Source of the DNA: an uncultured Prevotella sp.
GTDB lineage: Bacteria > Bacteroidota > Bacteroidia > Bacteroidales > Bacteroidaceae
Direction of reading: 5' to 3'
DNA: 24,615 bases
NCBI GenBank assembly: GCA_900550635.1
Contig: URSZ01000019.1
Span: forward strand, 1-24,615
In this document: piece by piece, positions 24,321 to 24,615 of the stretch
Position numbering within the stretch: position 1 is the first letter of the stretch
How the letters are laid out: each line of letters opens with the position of its first letter
The notes under the pieces: generated by a model
The model's database searches: none
What the model was told of the DNA's origin: nothing
What the model saw: the letters and a program-made list of their open reading frames with translations, nothing else
Program-made: the position numbers and the translations under genes

Positions 24321-24395
24321 CGGGGTGTAGCTCAGTCCGGTTAGAGTACACGTCTGGGGGGCGCGAGGTCGCTGGTTCGAATCCAGTCACCCCGA
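24321..24395 (+). tRNA. tRNA-Pro (anticodon GGG)
   Basis: A 75-base cloverleaf can be drawn by hand. The acceptor CGGGGTG pairs with CACCCCG, with discriminator A at 24395. The D stem is GCTC/GAGT. The anticodon stem is CACGT/GCGCG with loop CTGGGGG, and the anticodon GGG is at 24356-24358. The T arm is GCTGG-TTCGAAT-CCAGT. There is an A-C mismatch at the second pair of the anticodon stem (positions 28-42). CCA is not encoded. Confidence 0.95.
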
Positions 24396-24406
24396 CTGGT
24401 AAAAAC

Positions 24407-24445
24407 AAAGGAGTTAAGCGAAAAGCTTAGCTCCTTTATGCTTTT
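24407..24445 (+). terminator. Rho-independent terminator of tRNA-Pro
   Basis: The stem AAAGGAGTTAAGC (24407-24419) pairs with GCTTAGCTCCTTT (24425-24437) over 13 bp with one G-T wobble and a GAAAA loop. ATGCTTTT follows. It lies 11 bases after the tRNA end. Confidence 0.88.
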
Positions 24446-24565
24446 ATATACTGCCCGGCAGGCTTACTGCTGTTCTAGACGGGAGGCACGTAGCTGCAGG
24501 AACGCTTTTTTAACTATTGTAAACGGGAATGCGTGAGCGCGGTGGGAATATTTTAACCGGGGGTC

Positions 24566-24615
24566 GGAGCAAATAAAAATTAGGTCGGACATATTTTAAA
24601 ATACAAGGCACATAT
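24566..24615 (+). repeat. Triple-palindrome intergenic repeat, copy F (cut by window end)
   Basis: The flank GGAGCAAATAAAAA (24566-24579) is followed by TTAGGTCGGACATAT (24580), spacer TTTAAA and ATACAAGGCACATAT (24601-24615, variant module in reverse orientation). The window ends exactly at the end of the second module, so a third is expected outside. This is the only copy with the variant module in the second position. Confidence 0.88.

Noticed and set aside
24172..24408. Minus-strand frame of 78 codons containing GVTGFEPATSRPPDVYSNRTE
   Set aside because: This is the well-known spurious protein made by translating the antisense of a tRNA gene; here it lies over tRNA-Pro and the aroA leader.
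3315..24615. Reading the 15-mers as parS sites for the encoded ParB
   Set aside because: The sequence does not resemble the conserved parS (TGTTTCACGTGAAACA type), and the sites are spread over many kilobases away from parAB as well as near it.

Overview
The window looks like chromosome from a Bacteroidales bacterium of the gut type (phylum Bacteroidota) with fairly GC-rich coding DNA. The evidence is the gene set: a PorX-type regulator, a SprE/PorW-like lipoprotein, a DUF5683 protein and Bacteroidota-style promoters (TTTG, 19 bases, TAnnTTTG). No phage genes, transposase or rRNA were seen. I cannot assign a genus.

Layout. Positions 1-3007 (minus strand) hold the packed run porX > tsaE > frr > rsgA, with rsgA cut by the left edge. 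Positions 3532-4929 hold a Tat-exported Gfo/Idh/MocA-type oxidoreductase. Positions 5216-7290 hold two tandem paralogous secreted proteins of unknown function behind a near-ideal promoter. Positions 7690-13980 (minus) hold parA > parB > DUF5683 protein > MltD-like lytic transglycosylase > RelA/SpoT enzyme, which couples chromosome segregation, cell wall and stringent response genes. Divergent from parA on the plus strand are a secreted beta-helix protein (14588-15823) and the surE-lpxB pair (15942-17970). Convergent to these, on the minus strand, lies aroA > small Cys-cluster membrane protein > metal ABC permease > SprE/PorW-like TPR lipoprotein (24182 down to 18295). A tRNA-Pro(GGG) on the plus strand follows at 24321-24395, with its own promoter and terminator.

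The most unusual content is not a gene. Six intergenic gaps carry copies of one element (near 3.3, 7.5, 10.1, 14.3, 18.1 and 24.6 kb; the last is cut by the window end). Each complete copy has three 15-bp modules of the form ATATGTC-N-GACATAT, joined by 6-bp spacers, giving an exact 21-bp period, about two helical turns. A GGAGCAAAnAAAAA-like block sits on one side. Three copies are also alignable over exactly 123 bp, with a small TGAAAA/TTTTCA hairpin at one end and CTGAAAAC at the other. A variant module (ATATGTGCCTTGTAT) occurs at the first, second or third position and in either orientation, so copies differ by module exchange or inversion. Copies lie in co-directional, divergent and convergent gaps and beside a tRNA, so they are not simply promoters or terminators. 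I do not recognise this family. It could be a protein-binding array, a non-autonomous mobile repeat, or both.
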